Origin: an uncultured Paraprevotella sp.
GTDB taxonomy: Bacteria > Bacteroidota > Bacteroidia > Bacteroidales > Bacteroidaceae
Length of the DNA: 64,000 nt
NCBI GenBank assembly: GCA_910586505.1
Contig: CAJUGV010000003.1
Coordinates: forward strand, 60,252-124,251
Reading direction: 5' to 3'
Part shown: positions 54,309 through 62,922 of the stretch, in pieces
How positions within the stretch are numbered: the first letter of the stretch is position 1
Layout: every line of letters starts with the position of its first letter
Program-made: the position numbers and the translations under genes
Notes under the pieces: generated by a model
The model's database searches: none
The model's input: only the letters and a program-made list of their open reading frames with translations
Told to the model about the DNA's origin: nothing

Positions 54309-54806
54309 ATGATTTCCATCATCGTGGCCATCGCGCACAACCGCGCCATAGGCTTTAATAACAAGTTACTGTACCGGCTTCCGGACGACCTGAAACGTTT
54401 TAAAAACCTCACAACCGGACATACCGTCATCATGGGCAGAAAAACATTCGAATCCTTTCCCAAAGGAGCATTACCCAACAGACGTAACATTGTATTGAGC
54501 AGAAACAGGCAGGCGGCGTTCCCTGGCGCGGAAACTTTTCATTCTTTGGAAGAAGCCCTCAGCCACTGCGACAAGAACGAGGAAATCTTCGTCATCGGCG
54601 GTGAAAGTATCTATAAGGAAGCCATTCCCCTTGCCGGAAAATTATATATTACGGAGATTGAAGACATACCGACACAGGCTGATGCATTCTTCCCGCCGTG
54701 CGACATGTCGCAATGGGAACTTATACAGACCGTAGCGCATGAGACGGACGAGAGGCACCTGCAACGCTTTTCCTTTAAGGATTACGAACGCAAAAGAAAT
54801 GCCTGA
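54309..54806 (+). CDS. folA: Dihydrofolate reductase
   Basis: 165 residues from MISIIVAIAHNRAIGFNNKLLYRLPDDL. It reduces dihydrofolate with NADPH. IMGRKTFESFPKGALPNRRNIVLSR and FVIGGESIYKEAIPL are the usual motifs; the acidic catalytic residue is the Asp of LPDDLK. Co-transcribed with thyA. Confidence 0.96.
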   Translation: MISIIVAIAHNRAIGFNNKLLYRLPDDLKRFKNLTTGHTVIMGRKTFESFPKGALPNRRNIVLSRNRQAAFPGAETFHSLEEALSHCDKNEEIFVIGGESIYKEAIPLAGKLYITEIEDIPTQADAFFPPCDMSQWELIQTVAHETDERHLQRFSFKDYERKRNA

Positions 54807-54844
54807 ATTACCTCCGTACATCCTACGAACGGCATATACCTTCA

Positions 54845-54895
54845 ATAAAACGACCGGCTTGCACCCATTAACAAAGCGCAAGCCGGTCGTTTTAT
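54845..54895. terminator. Bidirectional terminator between folA and lrp
   Basis: Eighteen-base perfect arms (54845-54862 and 54878-54895; CGACCGGCTTGC core) with a run of four A on one side and four T on the other. Confidence 0.88.
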
Positions 54896-55012
54896 ATCAA
54901 ATTTATAGCTTGAAAGCAGAACGGACTAAAAGCTCCTACACCTTCCTTACCGGAACAGGCCAACGGCTTCATTCCATCCGCTTTTCTTTTTGGTCATACC
55001 AAGCTCTTCACA

Positions 55013-55531
55013 CTACTCCTCATGACCAAGCTCTTCTTCACTCTCTTCAACCACCTCTTTTTTATCAGCTATTTCAGGAATCGGCATCTGACGGTTTATA
55101 GCCTCGTGGAATGATATGATCGTCTCCGAACGCTGCAGGCCGAGCGGTTGCAACTTATCATGTATAATGCTCAGCATATGATGGTTGTTGCGCGCGTAAA
55201 TCTTTATGAACATATCATAGTCACCCGTAGTATAATGGCACTCCACCACTTCGGGAATATTCCGGAGCTCTTCTACCACACGGTCGAAGTCGGAAGGATC
55301 CTTCAAAAATAACCCCACATAAGCACACGTATCATACCCTATCCTTTCCGGGTCCAATACGTACTGAGAACCTTTCAATACACCTATACGCGTCAGTTTT
55401 TGTATGCGCTGATGAATCGCAGCACCGGAAACACGACAGATTCGCGCCACCTCCAGAAAAGGAATACGGGCGTTGGCTGCAATCAATTTCAATATCTGCT
55501 CGTCAAGAGCATCCAAATTAGCAATCCCCAT
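55013..55531 (-). CDS. Lrp/AsnC-family transcriptional regulator
   Basis: 172 residues. The N-terminal HTH (about 5-60: LDALDEQILKLIAANARIPFLEVARICRVSGAAIHQRIQKL) is typical of AsnC proteins. The effector-binding RAM domain (about 68-145) contains VVECHYTTGDYDMFIKIY. The last 20 residues form an acidic tail (EVVEESEEELGHEE). It likely senses an amino acid; targets unknown. Confidence 0.92.
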   Translation of the reverse strand: MGIANLDALDEQILKLIAANARIPFLEVARICRVSGAAIHQRIQKLTRIGVLKGSQYVLDPERIGYDTCAYVGLFLKDPSDFDRVVEELRNIPEVVECHYTTGDYDMFIKIYARNNHHMLSIIHDKLQPLGLQRSETIISFHEAINRQMPIPEIADKKEVVEESEEELGHEE

Positions 55532-55552
55532 AATTTTTCATATAATTTATTG

Positions 55553-55560
55553 CAAAAATA
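55553..55560 (-). promoter_or_regulatory. -7 element for the lrp-like gene
   Basis: TATTTTTG on the minus strand, leader about 20 nt. The -33 box is not clear. Confidence 0.6.
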
Positions 55561-55600
55561 CGCAAAAAACAAAGACCTTAGTACTAATGAACAAAAAAAA

Positions 55601-55625
55601 CGGCATTTTCGTTATGAAAATGCCG
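55601..55625 (-). terminator. Terminator of the exbB-exbD operon
   Basis: CGGCATTTTC (55601-55610) and GAAAATGCCG (55616-55625) on a 5-base loop. On the minus strand the stem is followed by eight T, so it is placed after the second exbD. Confidence 0.85.
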
Positions 55626-55646
55626 CTTCATTATAAATTGTTTACC

Positions 55647-56105
55647 TCAATTCCGATTCGTAGCCGAATAATTGATTTTTAAGGCCCACGACTTTCGCAA
55701 AACCTGCTTAATATCGGTGATGATACCCATCTGCGTATGCTGATCCACTTTCATAGAAACAACCTGTGCAGCCTGGTCCGTCATTCGGGTACGCTCTTCG
55801 GCAATGAAGTCCATCACTTCTGCCGGTTCCGCAAATCTGTCGTTCAACTGGATACGTGTACCTGAACCCATGGCAGCTCTCAACTGGTCAGTCGGAGGAC
55901 CTACGTAAATGAAAGATACTGCCGACTTCTTCTCCAACTTCTCCAATTCCGTACCGGACGGTACCACAAATTTCACTTTCAGCGTCACTTCACGCATCGT
56001 AGTAACAATCATGAAGAAGAACAAGATCGTAAAAATCAAGTCGGGAAGTGAAGAGGTATTCAGTTCAGGCATTTCTTTCTTGCCGTCTTTATTAAATCTG
56101 CTCAT
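55647..56105 (-). CDS. ExbD/TolR-family proton-channel subunit (second copy)
   Basis: 152 residues. One membrane helix (about 20-42, SSLPDLIFTILFFFMIVTTM) carries the proton-coupling Asp22; a periplasmic domain follows. It works with ExbB to energise TonB. Overlaps the preceding exbD by 4 bp. Ends 21 bp before the terminator. Confidence 0.92.
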   Translation of the reverse strand: MSRFNKDGKKEMPELNTSSLPDLIFTILFFFMIVTTMREVTLKVKFVVPSGTELEKLEKKSAVSFIYVGPPTDQLRAAMGSGTRIQLNDRFAEPAEVMDFIAEERTRMTDQAAQVVSMKVDQHTQMGIITDIKQVLRKSWALKINYSATNRN

Positions 56106-56695
56106 CTGCCGGTCCCTCCGTAATTTTTAGGTTCAGCCTCAGAAATCTTCTGGGGATAGTATTCACGAATTGCAGCCTGATGCTCATCATCCAAGGCGGC
56201 GAAAATCCGGCCAAACTTGGCTTTACTCAACTCGTCACGCAATTCATTATACGCCCGCACCAGTTCATTCTGTACCTGGAAATACACATTATAATTCGTT
56301 CCGCGGTCCGTCTGCACAGAAACCACATGCTTGTCAGTAACTGCACACACACCCAAAAGAGGTATGTTCTTAGCATGCTTTTCAGGCAATTTGGGATCGT
56401 TATTCTCGTTCTTGACGAACACCTTCACCCGGTCGCACAACTGGTCGATCTCAATATAATCGCCACCGCACAACAACTGGCCTGCAGCATTGACCTTTAT
56501 CATCAACACATTTCTCTCTTTCACATCGATCTCTGCCTCTTTCTGCTCATCCTCGGGCGGCGGCGGCAAGCGTCTTGCCAAACCGGAATCCGTATCCATA
56601 GATGTAGTCACGAGGAAGAAGATAAGCAATATGAAAGAAATATCCGCAGTTGAACTGGCATTCAAACTTGGAACTTTTCTTTTCTTTCTTGCCAT
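56102..56695 (-). CDS. ExbD/TolR-family proton-channel subunit (first copy)
   Basis: 197 residues with a membrane helix at about 15-38 (TADISFILLIFFLVTTSMD) and the key Asp18. The periplasmic domain is longer than that of the following ExbD and ends with NYGGTGR. Two different ExbD genes in tandem are common in Bacteroides. Confidence 0.92.
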   Translation of the reverse strand: MARKKRKVPSLNASSTADISFILLIFFLVTTSMDTDSGLARRLPPPPEDEQKEAEIDVKERNVLMIKVNAAGQLLCGGDYIEIDQLCDRVKVFVKNENNDPKLPEKHAKNIPLLGVCAVTDKHVVSVQTDRGTNYNVYFQVQNELVRAYNELRDELSKAKFGRIFAALDDEHQAAIREYYPQKISEAEPKNYGGTGR

Positions 56696-56724
56696 ATTCC
56701 ACTTTTCTTTTTAAAGTGTTGCTA

Positions 56725-57210
56725 TTACTTTGTCTTCTTCACGATGCCCGTCATGTTGATAACTACGGCCAGCGTGGTCAGCAACATCATAATATAGATA
56801 GACACCATGAACATATCGGTCACAGTCACCATGTTCGCAGAAGTCACGGTTCCATCGGCAGCCGTAAATTCGGTCTCGCCCAAACCAAAGCATAAACCTA
56901 CGACCAAGGAGATTACCAATATCGCAAAAGAAACGGCATTCACCTTACCACCGGGCACGCCACTGATATCACCACCCTTAGCACCCATGGAAATCTTCAC
57001 GCTGCGGACTACACTCCAGACAGCCATGATGCACGTAACGGCAAACAAGCCATACATCAACCACATCAACACCTCCGTACATACAGGAGCGTTGTAGTCC
57101 CCTTCGGGATTATCATACCCATATCCGAAGAATGCCGCGAAGCACAGTATGATCACTGCAAAGCAAGCATACAGGACATAGTATGACGTCATATATTTCC
57201 TTGAAGTCAT
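56725..57210 (-). CDS. Four-helix membrane protein in the exb operon
   Basis: 161 residues with four hydrophobic segments (about 8-30, 43-68, 82-108, 124-155) and a periplasmic-looking loop (DNPEGDYNAPVC). It resembles no family I can name. It lies between exbB (8 bp) and exbD (29 bp), so it is likely an accessory subunit of the TonB-energising complex. A similar gene order occurs in other Bacteroides, from memory. Confidence 0.7.
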   Translation of the reverse strand: MTSRKYMTSYYVLYACFAVIILCFAAFFGYGYDNPEGDYNAPVCTEVLMWLMYGLFAVTCIMAVWSVVRSVKISMGAKGGDISGVPGGKVNAVSFAILVISLVVGLCFGLGETEFTAADGTVTSANMVTVTDMFMVSIYIMMLLTTLAVVINMTGIVKKTK

Positions 57211-57218
57211 AATTTCAA

Positions 57219-58043
57219 TTACTTTTTCAGGTTATACTTCATGCACATGTCGAGCAAAGAGATCGTTGCCTCTTCCATGTTTGAAGTGATTTCTTCAATC
57301 TTAGACAGAATATAATTGTAGAATACCTGCAATACCAATGCTACGATAATACCGAAGATCGTAGTAATCAAGGCCACTTTCATACCACCGGCCACTACAG
57401 TCGGAGAGATATCACCGGCAGCCTGAATCTGGTCGAATGCCATAACCATACCGATCACAGTACCCAAGAATCCGAGTGACGGAGCGATGGCGATAAACAA
57501 AGTGATCCAAGAGCAGCCTTTCTCCAGATAACCTGCCTGAACGGCACCGTAAGCGGTAATAGAGCGCTCCACATCTTCCAAACCGTCATTGAAACGCATC
57601 AAGCCCTGATAGCAGATGGAAGCAATAGGACCGCGGGTATTACGGCATACTGTCTTGGCACCTTCAATGTCGCCTGCATTCAGTCTCTCCTCGATCTGAG
57701 CCATCAACTTCTTGGCATCGATTTCGGCCAGACTCAGATAGATGATACGTTCGATACAGAAAGCCAGACCCAGTACCAATGCCACTGCTACCAAAGACAT
57801 AAAGCCGGCATCACCTTCGATAAACTTTGTCTTCAGTTCTTTGTGGAAACTTTCTTCTTCCATGGGCGCAACTACCTCATCCGTAGCCACTACATCCTCA
57901 ACGGCTGCAGTATCAACGGCTGCAGAGTCCACTACGGCTACAGAATCAGATGCTGCCTCAACTTCCTCCTGTGCTACCACAGATTGAGTCGCACCGAATG
58001 CAAACATGCCAAACATCGCAATAGCTGCAAATAATTTTTTCAT
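57219..58043 (-). CDS. ExbB/TolQ/MotA-family proton-channel protein with acidic N-terminal extension
   Basis: 274 residues. The N-terminus (1-24, ending VVAQ) looks like a signal peptide. A periplasmic Glu/Asp/Val/Ala-rich stretch follows to about residue 62, with repeated DSVAVVDS, DTAAVEDV and ATDEV patterns. Three membrane helices come next (about 78-100, 178-205, 218-245), the last two forming the ExbB channel with GFLGTVIGMVMAFD. It drives TonB with the ExbD subunits. The leader between it and the tRNA is 63 bp. Confidence 0.92.
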   Translation of the reverse strand: MKKLFAAIAMFGMFAFGATQSVVAQEEVEAASDSVAVVDSAAVDTAAVEDVVATDEVVAPMEEESFHKELKTKFIEGDAGFMSLVAVALVLGLAFCIERIIYLSLAEIDAKKLMAQIEERLNAGDIEGAKTVCRNTRGPIASICYQGLMRFNDGLEDVERSITAYGAVQAGYLEKGCSWITLFIAIAPSLGFLGTVIGMVMAFDQIQAAGDISPTVVAGGMKVALITTIFGIIVALVLQVFYNYILSKIEEITSNMEEATISLLDMCMKYNLKK

Positions 58044-58106
58044 TGTGTGTCTAATTTTTTTAAGATTAATATTAATATTGTTTTCCTATATTCATTCTTC
58101 TCTTTG

Positions 58107-58194
58107 CGGAGAGAGGGGGATTCGAACCCCCGAATCGGTTTTGCCGATTACACGCTTTCCAGGCGTGCCTCTTCAGCCACTCGAGCACCTCTCC
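58107..58194 (-). tRNA. tRNA-Ser (anticodon GGA)
   Basis: 88 nt. The acceptor stem is GGAGAGG with TCTCTCC and the discriminator is G73. The anticodon arm CCTGGAAAG gives GGA. A long variable arm (TAATCGGCAAAACCGATT) and T arm GGGGGTTCGAATCCCCC are present. CCA is not encoded. It precedes exbB in the same direction. Confidence 0.93.
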
Positions 58195-58347
58195 CTTTGC
58201 AAATCGGACGCAAGTTACAAAAAAAAACGATATGCCTCCGTTTTCCGGTACAAAAATATTCTTTTTTTTCTGGACTACCACCATACTCACCGAAAAAAGT
58301 TCATTGCATATCGCAAAAAGTTTAATTTTAGTGCTGCGAAGCCGCTT

Positions 58348-59127
58348 TCAGACGGCACGCACAAACAATTTCAGCGCATTTTCCGAGGTTTGCCCGGCCA
58401 ATTTCTCCACGGGCATTCCGTACACTTCGGCAGCCTTTGCCAGCGTGTGAAACACATAAGCACTCTCGTTCCGCTTTCCCCGGAAGGGCACCGGAGCCAG
58501 ATAAGGAGCATCGGTCTCCACCACCAGTCTTTCGGGCGGTATATACGGCAGAACCCCGGGCAAGGCAGACTTTTTAAAAGTAAGCACTCCGTTCACACCG
58601 ATCATGAATCCTTCAAAAGACAGCAGCTCGCGGGCCTCTTCCGGCGTTCCGCAAAAACTATGGAAAACCCCGCGCACACCCCTCGAACGATAGGCAGCGA
58701 GCAGATCCACCAGCTCCTTCTGCGCCGAACGGGAATGGATCATCAGGGGGAGCCCGCTGGCGAGCGACCATTCCACCTGCCGGCAAAAGGCATCCTGCTG
58801 CTCTTTATAATAAGTACGGTCCCAATAATAGTCCAGCCCCACTTCGCCGATACCGATATACGGATGCGGCTCTTCCAACAATTTCTCCATACGGGCCAGC
58901 ACTTCGGCGTAGTCCTCCCTCACTTCGGTAGGATGCAGGCCCAGCATGGGATAGAAAAAGTCCGGTGCGGCTTCGCACAAGGAAAGCATGGCGGGAAGGG
59001 TGCTTTCGTCTATATTAGGCAAAAACACCTTTTCCACATGGTTTTCCCTTGCTCTTCTCACCACGTCGTCCACATCGTCCGCAAAGGCCTCGTCAAACAG
59101 ATGGGCATGTGTGTCTATGATTCTCAT
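58348..59127 (-). CDS. tatD: TatD-family metal-dependent DNase
   Basis: 259 residues from MRIIDTHAHLF. Metal ligands His7 and His9, the GIGEVGLDYYWDR Glu, the PLMIHSR His, VFHSFCG and the VETDAPYLAP Asp are all present. Cytoplasmic 3'-5' DNase involved in DNA repair. Follows the polyprenyl synthase by 20 bp. Confidence 0.92.
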   Translation of the reverse strand: MRIIDTHAHLFDEAFADDVDDVVRRARENHVEKVFLPNIDESTLPAMLSLCEAAPDFFYPMLGLHPTEVREDYAEVLARMEKLLEEPHPYIGIGEVGLDYYWDRTYYKEQQDAFCRQVEWSLASGLPLMIHSRSAQKELVDLLAAYRSRGVRGVFHSFCGTPEEARELLSFEGFMIGVNGVLTFKKSALPGVLPYIPPERLVVETDAPYLAPVPFRGKRNESAYVFHTLAKAAEVYGMPVEKLAGQTSENALKLFVRAV

Positions 59128-59147
59128 CGTCGTGCTTGCGTACGGAG

Positions 59148-60131
59148 TCAGAATTTGCGGTTCAACAGGCTCTGCGCCATATCCCACAGCGGTTTTTTCC
59201 TCTCCTGGGGCAGACGGACCTCGTCCAATATGCGGCACGCTTGTTCGAAATAGAAACGGATCTTCTCGTCGCACAACTCGCGGATCCCCATTTTGTCATA
59301 CAGGGAAGTCACGGCCGCAATCTTCTCCTCGGGGCGGAATGTCCCCTCTTTTTTGTCTATCCACGACTGAAGCGCCTCACGCTCCTCACCCTGCGCACGG
59401 CAGAAAGCGTTGATGAGCATATACGTCTTCTTGTTGCAGAGGATGTCGCCACCGATTTTCTTGCCGAATACAGCCGGATCGCCGTAAACATCCAGGTAAT
59501 CATCCTGAAGCTGGAACGCCAGCCCCAGGCATTCTCCGAAGCGGTAAAGCAAATCCGCATCTTCACCTGGCGCCCCCGCCAGACAGGCCCCCATCTTCAG
59601 GGCACAGGCCAGCAGCACGGACGTTTTCAGGCGTATCATCTCGATGTACTCCTCCTCCCCGACATCCCGGCGTGTCTCGAATTCGATGTCATATTGCTGC
59701 CCCTCCCCTATTTCGAGCGCTGTCTCCGTGAACAGTTCCATCACCTCGTCCAACCGCCCTTCCGGGCATCCTCGCTGCATGAACCGATAGGCCATGACAA
59801 GCATGGAGTCGCCGCTCAGCACCGCGGCATTGTCGTTCCACTTCCTGTGCACGGTGGGCATACCGCGCCGCATATCGGCACGGTCCATCAGGTCGTCGTG
59901 GAGCAACGTGTAGTTATGATATATTTCTATAGCCACGGCCTGCGAGCGTATCGCCGTCACATCGTCTTTAAAAAGATTATAGGCCATGAGCATCAGCACG
60001 GGACGGATGCGCTTTCCGCCCATCGAAAGCACATAGCGGATGGGGGCATAAAGTTCGGAAGGCTTGCGGTCGAGCGGCATGGCCGCTATCTCGCCGTTGA
60101 TATATCCCAAAAGTTCTTTCCAATTATACAT
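59148..60131 (-). CDS. Polyprenyl (farnesyl/geranylgeranyl-type) diphosphate synthase
   Basis: 327 residues. Head-to-tail prenyltransferase that chains isopentenyl diphosphate for quinone or cell-wall lipid precursors. The first Asp-rich motif is Asp79-Asp80-x2-Asp83 (HDDLMDRADMRRG). The second is Asp210-Asp211-x2-Asp214 (QLQDDYLDVYGD). GGKRIRP and KKTYM complete the site. The chain length cannot be read with confidence. Upstream of tatD in the same transcript. Confidence 0.93.
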   Translation of the reverse strand: MYNWKELLGYINGEIAAMPLDRKPSELYAPIRYVLSMGGKRIRPVLMLMAYNLFKDDVTAIRSQAVAIEIYHNYTLLHDDLMDRADMRRGMPTVHRKWNDNAAVLSGDSMLVMAYRFMQRGCPEGRLDEVMELFTETALEIGEGQQYDIEFETRRDVGEEEYIEMIRLKTSVLLACALKMGACLAGAPGEDADLLYRFGECLGLAFQLQDDYLDVYGDPAVFGKKIGGDILCNKKTYMLINAFCRAQGEEREALQSWIDKKEGTFRPEEKIAAVTSLYDKMGIRELCDEKIRFYFEQACRILDEVRLPQERKKPLWDMAQSLLNRKF

Positions 60132-60150
60132 ACCGACTTGTCTTTTTACG

Positions 60151-60175
60151 AAAAGAGGCTGCCGTGAGCAGCCTC
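60151..60175 (-). terminator. Terminator of tonB
   Basis: GAGGCTGC (60155-60162) and GCAGCCTC (60168-60175) with a 5-base loop; the minus strand continues TTTTCGTAAAAAG. Confidence 0.75.
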
Positions 60176-60199
60176 CTTACACTTATATCTCTTCTTGAA

Positions 60200-60910
60200 T
60201 TATTGCAGTCTGAACATCACCGGCAATGAGAACTTCACACGTACCGGTTTACCTCTTTGCTTACCGGGGCTCCATTTCGGCATCATTTTCAACACGCGCT
60301 CGGCCTCTTTCGAGAGATAGGGATCCGGACTACGCACGATCTTGATATCCACGATAGATCCGTCCTTGTTCACCACGAACTGGGCATAGACACGTCCCTG
60401 AATACCCTGTTCCACACAGATAGGGGGATATTTGATATTGTCGCTCAGCCATTTCATGCAGGCCTCGTCGCCGCCGGGGAAACGGGGATTCTCTTCCACG
60501 ATGTCGTAAATCTGGTTTTCATCCACCTCTTCCACCACCGGACCGACCGGTCCCTGAGCCACAGCCGTAGTACCTGTTCCAGGAGTGGTCACGATGGCCT
60601 GATTCACTTCTTCCGTCGTCTCCACCTCTTCTTCCACAAGTTCCGTCTCGTCATCCACGATATTCAGGATCTCGGGAATCTTAGGAGCGGCTGCCGGAGG
60701 GGGCGCCACCACTTCGGGCTGCTGGGTGATAGGAATCATGTCTTCCTCGATGGCCGCCGTAAACACCGGTTCAATTTCAATGACTTTCTTGTCATGCTGC
60801 GTCCACTCGAAAGCGACGAACATGGCTGCCAATGCCAGGACAAAACCCATAAGCCAGCCGGTGCCTTTCTTGCCTTCGAGATCCGCGCTCAATGATTTTT
60901 TAATTTCCAT
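60200..60910 (-). CDS. tonB: Energy transducer TonB
   Basis: 236 residues. An N-terminal helix (about 18-37) anchors it in the inner membrane. A Glu/Val/Pro-rich periplasmic spacer follows (about 48-125, with VVAPPPAAAPKIPEIL). The TonB C-terminal domain spans about 138-236 (NPRFPGGDEACMKWLSDNIKYPP ... KWSPGKQRGKPVRVKFSLPVMF). It passes proton-motive energy from ExbB/ExbD to SusC-type receptors. Preceded by a consensus -7 element. Confidence 0.93.
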   Translation of the reverse strand: MEIKKSLSADLEGKKGTGWLMGFVLALAAMFVAFEWTQHDKKVIEIEPVFTAAIEEDMIPITQQPEVVAPPPAAAPKIPEILNIVDDETELVEEEVETTEEVNQAIVTTPGTGTTAVAQGPVGPVVEEVDENQIYDIVEENPRFPGGDEACMKWLSDNIKYPPICVEQGIQGRVYAQFVVNKDGSIVDIKIVRSPDPYLSKEAERVLKMMPKWSPGKQRGKPVRVKFSLPVMFRLQ

Positions 60911-60947
60911 ATTATACTTAGCTTTTTACGTATTCTTCATGCAGTCG

Positions 60948-60955
60948 CAAATGTA
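60948..60955 (-). promoter_or_regulatory. -7 element for tonB
   Basis: TACATTTG on the minus strand, 37 bp upstream of the start. Confidence 0.7.
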
Positions 60956-61119
60956 GCACAATTTTTTCATATAGTCATGTGCTTCATCCTTTTTTTTTCC
61001 CGCGGCCGCACTTTTTATGCGTGCCGCACCCTAAAGCGGACTTTTCCGCGTTATATCCTGTAGGGGTCTCCGCCCACGGAAATCTCATACAAATGTAATC
61101 AGATATTTCAGAAAATACG

Positions 61120-61127
61120 TATCTTTG
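61120..61127 (+). promoter_or_regulatory. -7 element for porQ
   Basis: TATCTTTG, leader about 16 nt before the ATG at 61147. Confidence 0.7.
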
Positions 61128-61146
61128 ACCACAAAATCCATTTCAG

Positions 61147-62121
61147 ATGACGAAAAAACTCCTTTCAGCACTTTGCTTTCCGCTTGCCGCCGTCTCATAC
61201 GCCCAGCAAAGCGGCTCGGTGTTCAATTTCCTGGAGATGCCCGTCTCGGCCCACTCCACGGCACTTGGCGGAAGCAATGTGTCGCTGATAGAAGACGACG
61301 CATCGCTTATATTCGGAAACCCTGCGCTGCTGAGTTCGGTAAGCGACAAGTCTCTGAACCTCAACTTTATGACCTACCTTCAGGGATGCAACGTCGGCAG
61401 CGCCTCCTTCGTCAAGGTGACCGGCGAACGGAGCACGCTGGGCGTCACGGCCCAATACGCCCACTACGGCAGCATGGATGAGACCACGCCCGACAACGTG
61501 ACCCTCGGTTCTTTCACGGCCATGGACATGGCGCTGAGCGGCATGTATGCCTACAACCTGAGCGACCGGTGGGCCGGAGGCGTCGCCGGCAAGTTCATCT
61601 ATTCCAGATACGGCGACTACTCGTCCGTGGCGCTGGCCGCCGACCTGGCCGTAAACTATTATAATGAAGAGACAGACTTCTCCCTCTCGGCCGTGGCACG
61701 CAATCTGGGAGGACAGGTAAAGGCTTTCGGAGACATTCACGAGAAGCTCCCCTTCTCCATGCTCCTGGGATTTACGAAAAGTTTCAGCCATGCCCCGTTC
61801 CGCGTATCCGTCACCCTGACGGACCTCACACGCTGGGACAAGGACTATTATTTTACCTCCGCCGAAAAGCTGTCGACCGGCAAGCTCATCATGAACCATC
61901 TGGCTGTCGGCGCCGACTTCCTGCCCACGCAGAACATATACCTCTCGCTCGGTTACAATTTCAGGAAAGCCAACGAGATGAAGGCCGCCGGCTCATCGCA
62001 TGCGGCCGGACTGTGTGCCGGAGCGGGCATCCGGCTGTCGCGTTTCGGATTCGGACTGGCCTATGCGCAGCATCATCTCTCGGCCCCGTCGTTCGTCTTC
62101 AATGCGTCCTACATCCTGTAG
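61147..62121 (+). CDS. porQ: PorQ-like outer membrane barrel protein (type IX secretion)
   Basis: 324 residues with a signal peptide (to about 18, SYAQ). The PorV/PorQ signature follows: FNFLEMPVSAHSTALGGSNVSLIEDDASLIFGNPALLS. The remainder is an amphipathic barrel. In P. gingivalis PorQ is part of the attachment complex that ties secreted proteins to the surface. The following cmk and ispH reproduce the porQ-cmk-ispH order known from Porphyromonas. Confidence 0.9.
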   Translation: MTKKLLSALCFPLAAVSYAQQSGSVFNFLEMPVSAHSTALGGSNVSLIEDDASLIFGNPALLSSVSDKSLNLNFMTYLQGCNVGSASFVKVTGERSTLGVTAQYAHYGSMDETTPDNVTLGSFTAMDMALSGMYAYNLSDRWAGGVAGKFIYSRYGDYSSVALAADLAVNYYNEETDFSLSAVARNLGGQVKAFGDIHEKLPFSMLLGFTKSFSHAPFRVSVTLTDLTRWDKDYYFTSAEKLSTGKLIMNHLAVGADFLPTQNIYLSLGYNFRKANEMKAAGSSHAAGLCAGAGIRLSRFGFGLAYAQHHLSAPSFVFNASYIL

Positions 62122-62178
62122 CGGCGCTACCCTACAGATTTTCAGCCTAATAAACCCATTAAAATAAAAAAGAAGATC

Positions 62179-62871
62179 ATGAAGAAAATTACAATAGCCA
62201 TAGACGGTTTTTCCTCATGCGGAAAAAGCACGATGGCCAAAGACCTGGCCCGCGAAATAGGCTACATCTATGTTGACAGCGGCGCCATGTACCGTGCCGT
62301 CACCCTCTATTGCATCGAACAGCACCTGTTCGACGGCGAGCATATCGATACGGAAAAACTTCGGAAAGCACTGCCCTCGCTGGACATCACCTTCCGCCTC
62401 GATCCCGAGACGGGACGCCCGCTGACTTATTTGAACGGCAGGCTCGTGGAGAACGACATCCGCACACTGGCCGTCTCCTCGAGAGTGAGCATCGTTGCCG
62501 CCCTGGGATTCGTGCGCGAGGCCATGGTAAGCCTCCAGCAGCGGATGGGCGGCAAGAAGGGAATCGTCATGGACGGACGTGACATCGGCACCACCGTTTT
62601 TCCGGATGCCGAGCTTAAGATATTCGTCACGGCATCCCCCGAGATCCGTGCCCGCCGCCGTTTCGAAGAGCTGCAGGCCAAAGGCGAGAAAGGCAGCCTC
62701 GAAGAGATTCTGGAGAACGTGAAAGAGCGCGACCGCATAGACACCACCCGCGACGTAAGCCCGCTGCGCAAAGCGCAGGATGCCATAGAACTGGACAATA
62801 GCCACATGACGATTTCCGAACAAAAAGAGTGGTTGCGCAAACAGTTCGACAGAGTGGCCGGCGAAGGTTGA
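62179..62871 (+). CDS. cmk: Cytidylate kinase
   Basis: 230 residues. It phosphorylates CMP and dCMP. P-loop DGFSSCGKST (about 9-18), YVDSGAMYRAVTLYC, GRDIGTTVFPDAELKIFVTASPEIRARRR and ERDRIDTTRDVSPLRKA are the family motifs. Sits between porQ and ispH. Confidence 0.96.
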   Translation: MKKITIAIDGFSSCGKSTMAKDLAREIGYIYVDSGAMYRAVTLYCIEQHLFDGEHIDTEKLRKALPSLDITFRLDPETGRPLTYLNGRLVENDIRTLAVSSRVSIVAALGFVREAMVSLQQRMGGKKGIVMDGRDIGTTVFPDAELKIFVTASPEIRARRRFEELQAKGEKGSLEEILENVKERDRIDTTRDVSPLRKAQDAIELDNSHMTISEQKEWLRKQFDRVAGEG

Positions 62872-62922
62872 TACAAGGCAGAAAAATTACCGCAACACAC
62901 TTTTTATCAACAGGTTGCCGCA

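Noticed and set aside
58006..59253. 415-codon plus-strand open frame
   Set aside because: It runs through the tRNA-Ser gene and opposite tatD; its composition is not protein-like.
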